From contig DATLIY010000007.1 of NCBI GenBank assembly GCA_035539175.1, forward strand, positions 744,001 to 808,000: DNA of 64,000 nucleotides. The letters are read 5' to 3'. The translations under genes and the position numbers were made by a program. Each line of letters starts with the position of its first letter. Within the stretch, counting starts at the first letter, position 1. Shown one piece after another: positions 7,552 to 17,199 of this stretch. The stretch comes from Acidisarcina sp. (GTDB lineage: Bacteria > Acidobacteriota > Terriglobia > Terriglobales > Acidobacteriaceae). A model generated the notes under the pieces. It was not told the origin of the DNA, did not search any database, and saw only the letters and a program-made list of their open reading frames with translations.

Positions 7552-8826
7552 ATGGCAATGAAGTACCAGAAGGGCACCGTCTACCCCAGCGGCAAGAAGG
7601 TGAAGATGTGGTACGGGAAGTACCTGATCTACGGACAGGACAACGAAGGGAAGGAGGTCCGCAAGCATCGCAACGTTGCAATCTGCCCCAAAGCCGGCAA
7701 TCCGAAATGGAAGGCAGAGCAGCTCTTGCGAGAGATGATTCTGAAAGAATGCGGGATTCTCTCTGAAATACCTCGCGTTCAGCAAGAGGAAGCTGTGACG
7801 TTCCGTTGGTTCGTGAAGGAACGATACATCCCAATGCGCCAGGGCAAATGGAGCCCGGCATACAAGCAAACCAACACCGATCAACTTGAACGGTACGTGA
7901 TCAAGAGGTTTGGGGACGTTCCGCTCGCCAAGCTGGATTCCTTTCAGATTCAGATCTGGTTGAACGGCATGGCGGAGAAGTATTCCGAATCTGTCGTTCG
8001 ATCCTGCTTTTCGAACATTCGCGCGATTACGGCGATGGCCCGCAAGCAAAAGTTCCTCGCGGAAGACCCCGGAGAAGACGTGAACATGCCTCAGACCAAA
8101 ACGGTCGAAAAACCAGTGATGACGCAGGAACAGATTTTGGGCCTGGTCAACGCTGTTGAGGATATGCACGATCTATGTCTGCTTCAGATAGGGATCTTTT
8201 GTGGCCCTCGCGCGAGCGAGGTAATGGGGCTGCAATGGAAGTCCTGGACGGGTGAAGCGCTGTTGCCCTACGGGACGGCCTACGAGGGACAGTTCTTCGC
8301 CGGTCGTCTGAAGACGAAGCAGAGCAAGGCTCCGATCCCGGTTCCCGAGCAAGTTCGGCCTGTGATCGAGGCTTGGCGACGGCTCTCGAAAGACTCCTCG
8401 CCGGAGGCTCTGATGTTCCCAACATTCGGACGCGGGGAACGGAAGGGGCAGGCGGTACCGCGCTGGGGGAAGAATTTCCTCCGCTGGCGTGTCCGTCCAA
8501 TCGCCCGGAAGCTGGGTATCCCAGACCGGCTCGTCACCTTTCAGGTGATGCGGCGGACACTGGGAACAGACATGCAGCAGCACGGCACGCTAAAGGACAC
8601 GCAGGGCATGTTGCGGCACGCGAGCATCAAAACCACGGGGGATGTCTACGTTCAAACAATCGAACATAGCGTTCTTGCGGCGGTCAACTCGCGCACGTCA
8701 GCGGTGCTCGGCGATTGGAGCATGCCGGAAGATCGTTTGGGCTTGAAGGGGAGGAATCTGAAAGGTCTGAATGAAATTCGGCGAAGTTCGGCGAAGTCGA
8801 TTGGGAGGGAGGCTGTAAGTGCTTGA
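7552..8826 (+). CDS. int: Tyrosine site-specific integrase of the mobile element
   Basis: Catalyses integration and excision at the tRNA-Asn site. The 424-aa protein has an N-terminal arm-binding region (1-80), a core-binding SAM-like domain (about 82-175) and a C-terminal catalytic domain. Visible catalytic residues are R220 (GPRASEVMGL), a lysine near 254-259, R334 in QVMRRTLGT, H356 (LRHASIKTT) and the nucleophile Y366 (DVYVQ). The box II histidine of the usual HxxR is Gln331 here, a tolerated but uncommon change. GGAG lies 7 bases before the ATG. The stop codon is 5 bases from the 3' end of tRNA-Asn, which identifies the target. Confidence 0.93.
   Translation: MAMKYQKGTVYPSGKKVKMWYGKYLIYGQDNEGKEVRKHRNVAICPKAGNPKWKAEQLLREMILKECGILSEIPRVQQEEAVTFRWFVKERYIPMRQGKWSPAYKQTNTDQLERYVIKRFGDVPLAKLDSFQIQIWLNGMAEKYSESVVRSCFSNIRAITAMARKQKFLAEDPGEDVNMPQTKTVEKPVMTQEQILGLVNAVEDMHDLCLLQIGIFCGPRASEVMGLQWKSWTGEALLPYGTAYEGQFFAGRLKTKQSKAPIPVPEQVRPVIEAWRRLSKDSSPEALMFPTFGRGERKGQAVPRWGKNFLRWRVRPIARKLGIPDRLVTFQVMRRTLGTDMQQHGTLKDTQGMLRHASIKTTGDVYVQTIEHSVLAAVNSRTSAVLGDWSMPEDRLGLKGRNLKGLNEIRRSSAKSIGREAVSA
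8777..8796 (+). repeat. Tandem 10-bp repeat near the attachment site
   Basis: Two perfect back-to-back copies of TTCGGCGAAG sit inside the 3' end of the integrase gene, about 36 bases from the tRNA. Each copy is itself nearly palindromic (TTCG-GC-GAAG). Arm-type sites for integrase or excisionase often lie in this position, but they may be only low-complexity coding sequence. Confidence 0.4.
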
Positions 8827-8830
8827 TTTA

Positions 8831-9286
<456 letters not shown>

Positions 9287-10612
9287 CTATTGAGATGTGG
9301 TGCGCTTCTTCAGTGCGGAAATGAGGGCGTCCGCCACGCGCCTCCCCGAGGCAATTGAGCCTTGAATCGACGAGGTTTCGCGGTAGTCCCCGCATAGGTA
9401 AATCCTGGCGCCTCGATCCGTTCCACTTCCGAACTGCACGGAAGTATCGGCCTTCTCCCACCTTGCCATCTGCTGCCGTGGCACTGCGTAGCGAATTGGA
9501 TAGCCGCCGACAATCTGCCAGTTCCCTACCTGTTGCCCAAACCAGCGCGTCATGTGTGCACGCACCTCCTGCTCCAGCGCTGCAATCTCCGCGTCGGTAT
9601 CCGGCGCGACGCCCACGACGTTCGCGGCAAGCAGATGCGTACCGCTGGGAGCATAGGATTTAGAGACTGCCGTCATCACGGCAAGGTGGTTCACTGGACC
9701 CGCAGCCGATCCCTCACCGTTCAGCATCAGCATCGGCTCATCAACAGGAGCCTGCCCCGCGGCATAGTAGAACGTGGTGGTCGCATTCCACTCGCGCGGC
9801 GCCCCTAGCTTGCCTTCTCCATTGCCCTGCGATAGAAGCAGCCTTGCGGCGCGCTCATCCACCGCCAGCACGATGGCGCGCGCTTCCACCGGAGCCTTTC
9901 CTTCCACCTCCACGGTAAACCGTCCCTTGGACCGCTTCAGCGTCTTTACGCAGGCACCAGTAATGAGTGTGCCCGGCGACAGGGTCGCAGCCAGTTGCCG
10001 CGGAATCTCCTCCATCCCCAGAGAAGGCACGCACGCGGAACCCGAGGAAAGCATGCGAAACAGAAACTCGAAAAAGTGGCTGGAGGTCACCAACTCGTGC
10101 TCCAGAAACATTCCCCCAAAGAGCGGCTGAAAGAAGCGCTCAATTGCGAGATCGGAAAAGCCGAAGTCCCGCAGGAACGCCCGGGTTGTGCGCTCGGGGT
10201 GTTCGAAGTATTCCATGTTTTTCCACCGCGCCATGTCGCGGCGCAGTCGCATGATGCCGATCTTGTCCATCATGGGAACCACCGGGTCAAAGAGAGAGCC
10301 AAGCGCTGCTACGGGCTCTCGCAAAGGATCTGCAAAACGGTGGAAACGGCCTCCTTGCCACACCATGGCGCCAGGGCGAAACGCCTTCAACGAGAGAGCC
10401 GAATAATCGAGGGACCGCTTCGCCTCAGGATACGACGTGAGCAGAACCTGAAATCCGCGATCAAGCCGAAAGCCATCGACAACATCCGTGCGCACGCGCC
10501 CACCGGGAGCATCCGCAGCTTCCAGCAGAGTGACGTCCAGTTCAGCCTCTTCGAGCAGCCGTGCGCACTCCAGGCCCGCTAACCCCGCGCCAATTACCGC
10601 TACATCCTTCAT
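9287..10612 (-). CDS. FAD-dependent amine oxidase/desaturase-like oxidoreductase
   Basis: Flavoprotein of 441 aa from the flavin-containing amine oxidase/phytoene desaturase/protoporphyrinogen oxidase group. The N-terminus has the Rossmann signature VIGAGLAGLECARLLE (5-20) and the acidic strand end LLEAADAPGGRVRTD. Near the C-terminus IYLCGDYRETSSIQGSIASGRRVA matches the group's FAD-binding motif in two pieces (about 405-430). No signal peptide or membrane segment is seen, so it is probably cytoplasmic. The substrate cannot be told from sequence and no carotenoid or haem gene is next to it. The neighbouring GH76 gene is divergent. Confidence 0.83.
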   Translation of the reverse strand: MKDVAVIGAGLAGLECARLLEEAELDVTLLEAADAPGGRVRTDVVDGFRLDRGFQVLLTSYPEAKRSLDYSALSLKAFRPGAMVWQGGRFHRFADPLREPVAALGSLFDPVVPMMDKIGIMRLRRDMARWKNMEYFEHPERTTRAFLRDFGFSDLAIERFFQPLFGGMFLEHELVTSSHFFEFLFRMLSSGSACVPSLGMEEIPRQLAATLSPGTLITGACVKTLKRSKGRFTVEVEGKAPVEARAIVLAVDERAARLLLSQGNGEGKLGAPREWNATTTFYYAAGQAPVDEPMLMLNGEGSAAGPVNHLAVMTAVSKSYAPSGTHLLAANVVGVAPDTDAEIAALEQEVRAHMTRWFGQQVGNWQIVGGYPIRYAVPRQQMARWEKADTSVQFGSGTDRGARIYLCGDYRETSSIQGSIASGRRVADALISALKKRTTSQ

Positions 10613-10723
10613 CTTCCCCCACTCTCAAACGCACTGCGCCGGCTCGGAAGCCACACCGAAACTTCGTCAGCATAACTCTCTCCCGTTCCTCGGCGGCGAA
10701 TCATGTCAATATGGACAGTGCCC

Positions 10724-11824
10724 ATGAAACTCATCTCTATCTTGCTAGTCTGCCTGGTTGCTCTTTTCTGTTCGCCGATGGTCCCGGCACAGACATCTGC
10801 CTCTTCCTCAAAACCAAACTATACGGAGCAGGCCACTCTTGGGATGCAGGCACTCGAGGTCTGGTATGTCCAGGGTACGGGCTTGTATCAGACGACGGGG
10901 TGGTGGAACTCCGCCAATGCAATCACCGTCCTGGTGAATTACTCGCGAGTCAGTGGGTCGCAAAAGTATCTGCCTGCGATTGCCAACACCTTTACGGCGG
11001 CACAAACAACCAGCAAAAACTTCCTGAACGATTACTACGACGATGAAGGCTGGTGGGCGCTTGCCTGGATCGATGCCTACGACCTGACCAGGAATCCACA
11101 ATACCTGGAGATGGCCGCGACGATCTTTACCGATATGGCAGGCGGATGGGAAACCAACACCTGCGGAGGCGGCATCTGGTGGAGCAAAGAGAAGCACTAC
11201 AAGAATGCCATCGCCAATGAGCTGTTTCTCTCGGTCGCCGCGCATCTGGCCAACCGCGCGGCCAGCGCAAAGGATCGCTCCCACTACCTGGCGTGGGCCG
11301 TCAAGGAATGGGACTGGTTCCAGCGCTCGGGCATGATCAACGCACAGCACCTCGTCAATGATGGGCTGGACTCAACCCATCCAAATGCCTGCGTGAACAA
11401 CCGGCAAAACACCTGGTCTTACAACCAGGGCGTGGTCCTCGGCGGGTTAGTGGAGTTGAATCGAGCTCATGGAGACCCGGCATTGCCCCGGATTGCACAG
11501 GAGATCGCCGGCGCGACACTGGCGCAGCTTCCGGATGCCAATGGTGTTCTCCGGGAGCCGGGCGGCCCACATGGCGGAGGCGACGTTCCCCAGTTCAAAG
11601 GCATCTTCGTGCGGAACCTGATGGCGCTCAACGACGCGTTCCCAAATAGCACGTACCGCTCGTTCGTAGACACCAATGCGCAGAGCATCTGGAACAACGC
11701 GCGCGATGCAAGCTATCACTTTGGCCAGCACTGGGCTGGCCCATTCGATGCGGCAAATGCCGCAAATCAGAGCTCCGCGCTCGATGCCATTCTCGCCGCT
11801 GCGGAGATGCATTCCTCTCATTGA
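10724..11824 (+). CDS. Secreted GH76 alpha-mannanase-like glycoside hydrolase
   Basis: Likely exported endo-alpha-1,6-mannanase or related (alpha/alpha)6-barrel glycosidase, 366 aa. Residues 1-23 are a clear signal peptide beginning MKLISILL, which is why this ATG is preferred to the one at 10703. The GH76 hallmark is the Asp pair D106-D107 in NDYYDDEGWWALAWIDAYD, preceded by GWWNSANAITV near 59. A second conserved stretch CGGGIWWSK follows near residue 155. Family 76 enzymes act on yeast and fungal mannans, which suits a soil heterotroph. It may be cotranscribed with the AhpD-like gene 24 bases downstream. Confidence 0.85.
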   Translation: MKLISILLVCLVALFCSPMVPAQTSASSSKPNYTEQATLGMQALEVWYVQGTGLYQTTGWWNSANAITVLVNYSRVSGSQKYLPAIANTFTAAQTTSKNFLNDYYDDEGWWALAWIDAYDLTRNPQYLEMAATIFTDMAGGWETNTCGGGIWWSKEKHYKNAIANELFLSVAAHLANRAASAKDRSHYLAWAVKEWDWFQRSGMINAQHLVNDGLDSTHPNACVNNRQNTWSYNQGVVLGGLVELNRAHGDPALPRIAQEIAGATLAQLPDANGVLREPGGPHGGGDVPQFKGIFVRNLMALNDAFPNSTYRSFVDTNAQSIWNNARDASYHFGQHWAGPFDAANAANQSSALDAILAAAEMHSSH

Positions 11825-11848
11825 TCCCTGCAACAGAAAGGACGGAAG

Positions 11849-12376
11849 ATGCCACGAATCTCACGCCTGGGTAGAAACGATGTATCGGAAACAACCGGAG
11901 CCATCTACGACCGTTACATGCGAACCCGCGGCAACGTTCCGAATATGTTTCGCACCATGGCGCATCGGCCGCAGATCTTGGAGACGATGATTGCGCATTT
12001 TGAGGCGATTCTGACTACAGGCACGCTCTCCACCAAGCTAAAGGAGTTGGTGATCGTGCGAACCTCGCAGCTCAACGCATGCGAATATTGCCTCGCCTCC
12101 CACTCGATCATCGCGAAAAAGCTCGGATGGACGCCGGAGCAGGTCGAGGACCTGGCAAACTTCGAACAGCGAAGCGACTTTACTCCCGCAGAGAAAGCCG
12201 CATTGCGACTGGCCGAAAAGATGACGCTGGATTCAACCCACATCAGCGACGCTGAATTTGCACAGGTACGCGAGTTTTATGAAGAAGGAGAAGTCGTGGA
12301 GCTGATGGCCGCAATTGGCCTCTTCAACTACTTCAATCGTTTTAATAACGCGCTGCAAATGGAACCTACAAAGTAA
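11849..12376 (+). CDS. AhpD/carboxymuconolactone decarboxylase-family protein
   Basis: Protein of 175 aa in the AhpD-like fold. The redox motif C78-E-Y-C81 followed by H85 (ACEYCLASHS) matches the active site of peroxidase-type members that use a thiol pair. The C-terminal half continues the all-helical fold with FNYFNRFNNALQM. AAGGACGGAAG lies directly before the ATG. It probably protects against organic peroxides or acts as a thiol redox enzyme. Its physiological partner is not apparent from the neighbours. Confidence 0.85.
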   Translation: MPRISRLGRNDVSETTGAIYDRYMRTRGNVPNMFRTMAHRPQILETMIAHFEAILTTGTLSTKLKELVIVRTSQLNACEYCLASHSIIAKKLGWTPEQVEDLANFEQRSDFTPAEKAALRLAEKMTLDSTHISDAEFAQVREFYEEGEVVELMAAIGLFNYFNRFNNALQMEPTK

Positions 12377-12389
12377 GGCTGGCCGCTCA

Positions 12390-13154
12390 CTAATACAGCA
12401 GCACGGCGACGCGATAGCTGGCAAAAGCCTGTTGGCCGCCGGAGCATGAGCCCACGGCTGCGCGGTGATACCTCCCGGTCCGAATGCGCTGTTCCAGCAC
12501 TCCCGGTAAACGGCTCAGGTCCGCACCCTCCCAGCGCATCACGAAGCCGGGCCGAGTCCCGCCCGCGTTTCCATGCTCCATGGCGCAGGTGGCCCGCGCA
12601 GCTTCGCGAGATCCGCTGGGCGAAATTCCGCGATTGGCGATAAGGGCTGCGACTCGCTCCTCAACCTGTTGCGATCCGAGATTCTCCACTCTGCGGGAAA
12701 AATCTTCGACGGCATACAGAATTCCGCCTCGCCTGACGATGGCGACCCCCATCGCATCCAGCCTGGGATCGAGAATATTGGCACGGTGATGAGGAGAGTG
12801 CATCCACTGGTCGTGCAGCGAGTCCGCGCTCTGGCCCTCGGCTATGTTCTCGGCAATCTCCTGGAACCGTGCACCGACCCTCGATGCGCGAGATGCAAGC
12901 TCAGGCTCACCACGATATTGGTGAGACAACTCGGATGAGCGCGCCACCCACTGCGCATGCTGCTGCGCTGCTGCTGCCAGATTCCGGTCCCAGCGCAACG
13001 GTCCCAGCCCCTGCTCCGCGCGCGACTGGTTCGTAAGCTCCAGCAGTCGCCGCTCTGCGCTCATCTGCCCGAGCGCCACAGCGCAGCCGCCAGCCACCAG
13101 CACAAACGCCGCAATGCACGCAAAGACCAGGAATCGTGATTTCAAAATTTTCAC
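12390..13154 (-). CDS. CAP/SCP-domain secreted protein
   Basis: Exported protein of 254 aa. Residues 1-29 form a signal peptide with GGC near 22-24, a poor lipobox, so lipid attachment is doubtful. The CAP domain fills about residues 32-155: the LTNQSRAEQGLGPL helix start, QHAQWVARS, and the family signature HHRANILDPRLDAMGVAI. The remaining 100 residues have two further cysteines and no known domain. Bacterial CAP proteins have mostly unknown roles, possibly cell-wall or lipid binding. Starts with GTG. It is convergent with the AhpD-like gene. Confidence 0.82.
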   Translation of the reverse strand: MKILKSRFLVFACIAAFVLVAGGCAVALGQMSAERRLLELTNQSRAEQGLGPLRWDRNLAAAAQQHAQWVARSSELSHQYRGEPELASRASRVGARFQEIAENIAEGQSADSLHDQWMHSPHHRANILDPRLDAMGVAIVRRGGILYAVEDFSRRVENLGSQQVEERVAALIANRGISPSGSREAARATCAMEHGNAGGTRPGFVMRWEGADLSRLPGVLEQRIRTGRYHRAAVGSCSGGQQAFASYRVAVLLY

Positions 13155-13342
13155 CGTTTCTCAAAGAATTATCGATGGAATACCTTGCAGCCTGTCTATC
13201 GATCGAACACTGAGACAGGAACTTTGTCTCGCAGGAATTCAGCGGCGCGCTATTCTTAGAACAATTCCACTTTTACCGTGTCCCGGGCCTGCTTTGGATA
13301 CTTCGGAAGTGGCATTGCCTGGACCCTAAAGGACGTCTCGAA

Positions 13343-14194
13343 TTGGCTACGAGCGATATCACCCGCACCCTGCGACACCAGCCGCTGGCAATCGCCGGTC
13401 TTCTCCTGCTCGTGCTCTTCGTCATGTGCGCTCTCTTCGCTCCCTGGCTGGCCCCTGCGGATCCTGCGGCGCTTGACCTCAACGCGCGGCTGGCGCCTCC
13501 TTCGCACACGCACTGGTTCGGCACGGATGAACTGGGACGGGACATTCTTTCGCGGGTCGTTTACGGTTCGCGGATTTCTCTGGTAGTCGCCATCTCGGTC
13601 GTGAGCTGCTCTCTCTTCCTGGGGCTTATTTTTGGCGGGTTGGCAGGCTATTACGGTGGATTGCTGGACACGATCATCAACATCTTCCTGATGAACGCGT
13701 TTCTCGCCCTCCCCGGGATTCTGCTCGCCATCGCGTTTGTGGCGTTCCTGGGACCGGGACTGCTGAACCTCGTGCTGGCGCTCTCCATCGGTGGATGGGT
13801 GGGCTACGCCCGGCTGGTGCGGGCACAGGTGCTCGCGGTCAAGGAACGTGAATTTGTGGAAGCGGCGCGCGCCCTCGGTGCCAGTGATCTGCGCATCTTC
13901 TCGCGGCACATTTTCCCCAACATCCTGCAGCCGATCATCGTCCAATCGGCCATTGGCATGGCGGGAGCGGTGCTCGCCGAGGCCACCCTCAGCTTTCTGG
14001 GATTGGGAGTTCCGCCTCCCGCCGCAAGCTGGGGATCCATGCTCAACGACGCGCGCTCGCACCTCTTCGATTCCCCGCACATGATCGTCTTTCCGGCGAT
14101 TGCCGTTATGCTTTGCGTGCTGAGCTTCAACTTCATCGGGGATGCGCTCCGCGACTATCTCGACCCCAGGACACGCTTGAGCATCGGACTATGA
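13343..14194 (+). CDS. DppC/OppC-type ABC transporter permease
   Basis: Inner-membrane permease for oligopeptides, nickel or similar solutes, 283 aa. The N-terminal segment (residues 15-35) and the periplasmic HWFGTDELGRDILSRV motif are typical of DppC. Five further membrane segments follow. The cytoplasmic EAA loop EAARALGASDLRIFSRHIFP sits around residues 172-191 and would contact the ATPase. The start is TTG, with AAAGGAC about 10 bases upstream; no better start is in frame. Its partner permease is 0.5 kb away on the other strand, with no binding protein or ATPase gene nearby. Confidence 0.87.
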   Translation: MATSDITRTLRHQPLAIAGLLLLVLFVMCALFAPWLAPADPAALDLNARLAPPSHTHWFGTDELGRDILSRVVYGSRISLVVAISVVSCSLFLGLIFGGLAGYYGGLLDTIINIFLMNAFLALPGILLAIAFVAFLGPGLLNLVLALSIGGWVGYARLVRAQVLAVKEREFVEAARALGASDLRIFSRHIFPNILQPIIVQSAIGMAGAVLAEATLSFLGLGVPPPAASWGSMLNDARSHLFDSPHMIVFPAIAVMLCVLSFNFIGDALRDYLDPRTRLSIGL

Positions 14195-14253
14195 TCTCGC
14201 AAGTTTTTTGCGCGAGCCACATCACAGGCTGAAAAATGAGAGAGAGCTCAACC

Positions 14254-14709
14254 ATGAAGGTCGGCGTCATCTCGGATACACATGGCCTGTTGCGGCCCGA
14301 GGTGCTTTCGGCTTTAGCGGGCTGCGACCACATTCTGCACGCAGGAGATGTGGGCGACGCTGAAATTATCTCGCGCCTGCAATACATTGCTCCGGTCACC
14401 GCCGTGCGCGGCAACATCGATCGACGCGGCCCTTGTGGCACGCTTCCTCTCATCCAGATCCGCGAGCTCAACGGCCAAAATGTCTACATGCTGCATGAGA
14501 TCAACACGCTGGATCTGAATCCCGCAACGGCGGGCTTTGCTGCCGTCGTCTACGGGCACTCGCACAGCCCGGCAGCGGAGTATCGCAGAAAGGTCCTCTA
14601 CTTCAACCCCGGAAGTTGCGGCCCACGCCGGTTCTCGCTCCCCGTATCCATGGGCTTCCTGATCATCCGCGACAATACCATCCAGCCCGAACTGGTCACG
14701 CTGCTCTAG
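14254..14709 (+). CDS. YfcE/MJ0936-type metallophosphoesterase
   Basis: Small calcineurin-fold phosphodiesterase of 151 aa. Metal ligands are visible in order: GVISDTHG at 4-11 (D8, H10), HAGDVGD near 30-36, RGNIDR near 52-57, MLHE, and the YGHSHSPA motif near 101-108. The ATG of MKVGVISDTHG is preferred over one 18 bases upstream because the strand begins directly here, as in relatives. GAGAGAG lies 6 bases upstream. The substrate is unknown; relatives hydrolyse phosphodiesters in vitro. It lies between the two halves of an ABC permease pair without an obvious functional link. Confidence 0.85.
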   Translation: MKVGVISDTHGLLRPEVLSALAGCDHILHAGDVGDAEIISRLQYIAPVTAVRGNIDRRGPCGTLPLIQIRELNGQNVYMLHEINTLDLNPATAGFAAVVYGHSHSPAAEYRRKVLYFNPGSCGPRRFSLPVSMGFLIIRDNTIQPELVTLL

Positions 14710-14726
14710 CCGCGGATCGCTGGCGT

Positions 14727-15650
14727 CTAAGAGCGGATGCGAGGATTGACGACGACGTACAGCGCATCGGTTAGCAGATTCACCAGCACGTATGTGAGCC
14801 CGATGGCCAGGATGCATCCCTGCACCAGTGCGTAGTCGCGATTCGAAATTGCGGATACGGTGAGCCGCCCCAACCCCGGCCAACTGAAGATCGTCTCCGT
14901 CACAATGGCTCCCGCTAACAAAGCGCCAAACTGCAACCCCACCAGCGTTAATACCGGAATCATGGCGTTGCGCAGCGCGTGCTTATAGACCACTGTCCGT
15001 TCCGGGAGCCCCTTGGCCCGCGCAGTGCGAATGTAATCCTGTCCCAGCTCTTCCAGCATCGCCGTCCGGACCATGCGGGTCAGAATCGCGGCCAGACTTG
15101 CGCCCATGGTGAACGCCGGCAAGACCAGATGCGCCAGCGACCCCGATCCCGAGACGGGCAGCCAGCCCAGGCGAATACTCACCAGCAAAATAAGAATTGG
15201 CCCCAGCGCGAAGCCGGGAAAGGAGAGCCCCAGCAGGCTGACCACTCCGATTGCGTTGTCGCGCCACTCTCCACGATGCAGAGCGGCCATCACGCCCGCT
15301 GGTACGGCGAGCAGCAGCGCCAGGATCAGTGCCAGCAACGTCAATTGCAATGTGTACGGATAGCGCGCGACGATCAGATGCGTCACTGAGTCGTTCAAGC
15401 GCAGCGATCGACCGAGATCTCCATGCAGCACACCATGCCAGTAGTGCAGATACTGCTGACCAAGCGGCACATCCAGGCCATATTGATGGCGCAGCGTCGC
15501 CAGGTCGGAGGCGGTAGCGCCCTCGCCGAGCATCTGCTGAACTGGATCGCCCGGCACCAGGTGGATGAGCAGAAAGACCATCGACACCACCAGCCATATC
15601 ACCGGGATCGTGTACAGGATTCGCGCCAGCATCGAGCGCAAGGCAGCCAT
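14727..15650 (-). CDS. DppB/OppB-type ABC transporter permease
   Basis: Inner-membrane permease of 307 aa, the usual partner of DppC-type proteins. The N-terminal membrane segment is followed by LVPGDPVQQMLGEGA and YGLDVPLGQQYLHY, signature sequences of the DppB periplasmic region. The EAA loop TARAKGLPERTVVYKHALRN lies near 220-240, and IFSWPGLGRL follows. ATG at 15650 overlaps the upstream gene's TGA (TGATG), so translation is coupled to the CNNM/CBS gene. DppB and DppC are normally adjacent in one direction; here they are inverted around a phosphoesterase gene. Confidence 0.88.
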   Translation of the reverse strand: MAALRSMLARILYTIPVIWLVVSMVFLLIHLVPGDPVQQMLGEGATASDLATLRHQYGLDVPLGQQYLHYWHGVLHGDLGRSLRLNDSVTHLIVARYPYTLQLTLLALILALLLAVPAGVMAALHRGEWRDNAIGVVSLLGLSFPGFALGPILILLVSIRLGWLPVSGSGSLAHLVLPAFTMGASLAAILTRMVRTAMLEELGQDYIRTARAKGLPERTVVYKHALRNAMIPVLTLVGLQFGALLAGAIVTETIFSWPGLGRLTVSAISNRDYALVQGCILAIGLTYVLVNLLTDALYVVVNPRIRS

Positions 15651-17035
15651 CAACCTTCGCTCTCCCCGGCAGCATCCTTCGCAACGGATTCCTTCTCCGG
15701 CACAAGGCGTTCCACTCGAATTTTGCTGATGCGGTTTCCCTTCATCTCGACAACGGTCAGCCTGCGCCCCTCAAAATCGACCTTCTCCCCGCCGCGCGGA
15801 ATCTTGCCCAGGCGGGTCAGCATAAATCCGGCGAGAGTCTCTACTCCGCCCTCTCGCGGCAAGTGCCAGTGCATCTGTGTCTCCAGATCGCGCAGGTTCA
15901 CGCCGCCATCCAGCAGCAGGGCTCCGGAAGCCGAGGTCAGTACGGTTTTGGCCGCTTCGTCAAACTCGTCTTCCACTTCGCCAATCACCTGCTCAATCGC
16001 GTCTTCCACCGTCACCAGCCCAACGGTCGAGCCGTATTCATCCACCACGATCGCGAGATGGCGGCGCCGCTCCTGAAACTCCTTCAGCAGGTCCACCACC
16101 GGCTTGGTCTCCGGAACCACCAGCACGTCACGCATCACCTGCCGCAGGGTCAGGTCGCTAAAGGGTGCTCGCGCGAATCGTGTTTGTGCAGACATTCGGA
16201 AATGCATCAGCCGTGCAATATCTTTGGAGTAGACGACGCCGATGATGTACTCCGGCCCTCGCGTCGGGTCATACACCGGGATGCGCGAGTGCTGATCGTC
16301 CACCACGCGCGCGCTTGCCTCTTCAATCAGCATATCGGCGGGGAGAGAAAAAATCTGCTGGCGCGGCGTCATGATCTCGCGCGTGGGTATCTGGTTCAGC
16401 TCCACGGCGCGATGGATGATCGCCTCCTGAAACTCGGGCAACAGGCCCATGCGACGCGCCGCGGTCGCAATCAGCTTCAGTTCGTCGGGCGAGTGTACTC
16501 CGCCCTCCTGCATCATGGGAGCGCGAAACAGCGTCAACACGATATGCGCCGAACGCTTCATGAACTGCACCGCCGGGCGCGTCATTTCGATGAAGAATTC
16601 CATCGGTCCGGAGACGGCAACCGCCAGATCCTCCGCCTTGCGCAGCGCCAGCGACTTGGGTACCAGCTCGCCCAGCAGAACGTGGAGGTAGGTAATCAGT
16701 CCAAAGGCCAGGGGTACAGCCACGGCGTGGGCGTAGACACCGGAATGCGGGATCCCTCGCATCCAGTGAACAAAAATGTCTGCCACCACCGGCTCGCCAA
16801 CCCAGCCCAGCGCCAGGCTGCAGAGGGTGACGCCAAACTGCACCGTCGGCAAGAAGTCATCCAGATTGTCCTGCAGGCGGCGGACGGCCCTGGCCCCCGG
16901 CCTGCCTTGAGCGATCAATTGCTCAATGCGGGTTTCCCGGACGCTGACCAGCGCGAACTCCGCCGCCACAAAGAATCCATTGGCCAGAATCAACACGGCC
17001 ACGGAGAAGACGCGGAAGAGCAGGAATCCAAGCAT
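15650..17035 (-). CDS. CNNM/CBS-domain hemolysin-family membrane protein
   Basis: Integral membrane protein of 461 aa, often named hemolysin C-like but related to CorC/CNNM magnesium transporters. The DUF21/CNNM domain (about 1-190) has three to four membrane helices starting LLFRVFSVAVLILANGFFVA and the conserved SLALGWVGEP. Two CBS repeats (about 215-335) contain MTPRQQIFSLP and VVDEYGSTVGLVTVEDA. A CorC_HlyC domain ends the protein. Membrane damage is not implied; Mg2+ or Co2+ transport or sensing is more likely. GGAGGCGAA precedes the ATG. The downstream dppB-like gene overlaps by one base. Confidence 0.9.
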   Translation of the reverse strand: MLGFLLFRVFSVAVLILANGFFVAAEFALVSVRETRIEQLIAQGRPGARAVRRLQDNLDDFLPTVQFGVTLCSLALGWVGEPVVADIFVHWMRGIPHSGVYAHAVAVPLAFGLITYLHVLLGELVPKSLALRKAEDLAVAVSGPMEFFIEMTRPAVQFMKRSAHIVLTLFRAPMMQEGGVHSPDELKLIATAARRMGLLPEFQEAIIHRAVELNQIPTREIMTPRQQIFSLPADMLIEEASARVVDDQHSRIPVYDPTRGPEYIIGVVYSKDIARLMHFRMSAQTRFARAPFSDLTLRQVMRDVLVVPETKPVVDLLKEFQERRRHLAIVVDEYGSTVGLVTVEDAIEQVIGEVEDEFDEAAKTVLTSASGALLLDGGVNLRDLETQMHWHLPREGGVETLAGFMLTRLGKIPRGGEKVDFEGRRLTVVEMKGNRISKIRVERLVPEKESVAKDAAGESEG

Positions 17036-17199
17036 TTCGCCTCCGAGTCTAGCATCCTGACGGCAAACGGATTCCCAGCCCTGCGCGGCGTGCCCGCTCC
17101 TGAGCCGGAAAAGTGCAGTCAGCCGGGAACCACCCGCGCGGGATGTGCGTACTATCTGCCAATGCCCCGCTGGGTGTATTTCGATCCTGGCGGCAGACT

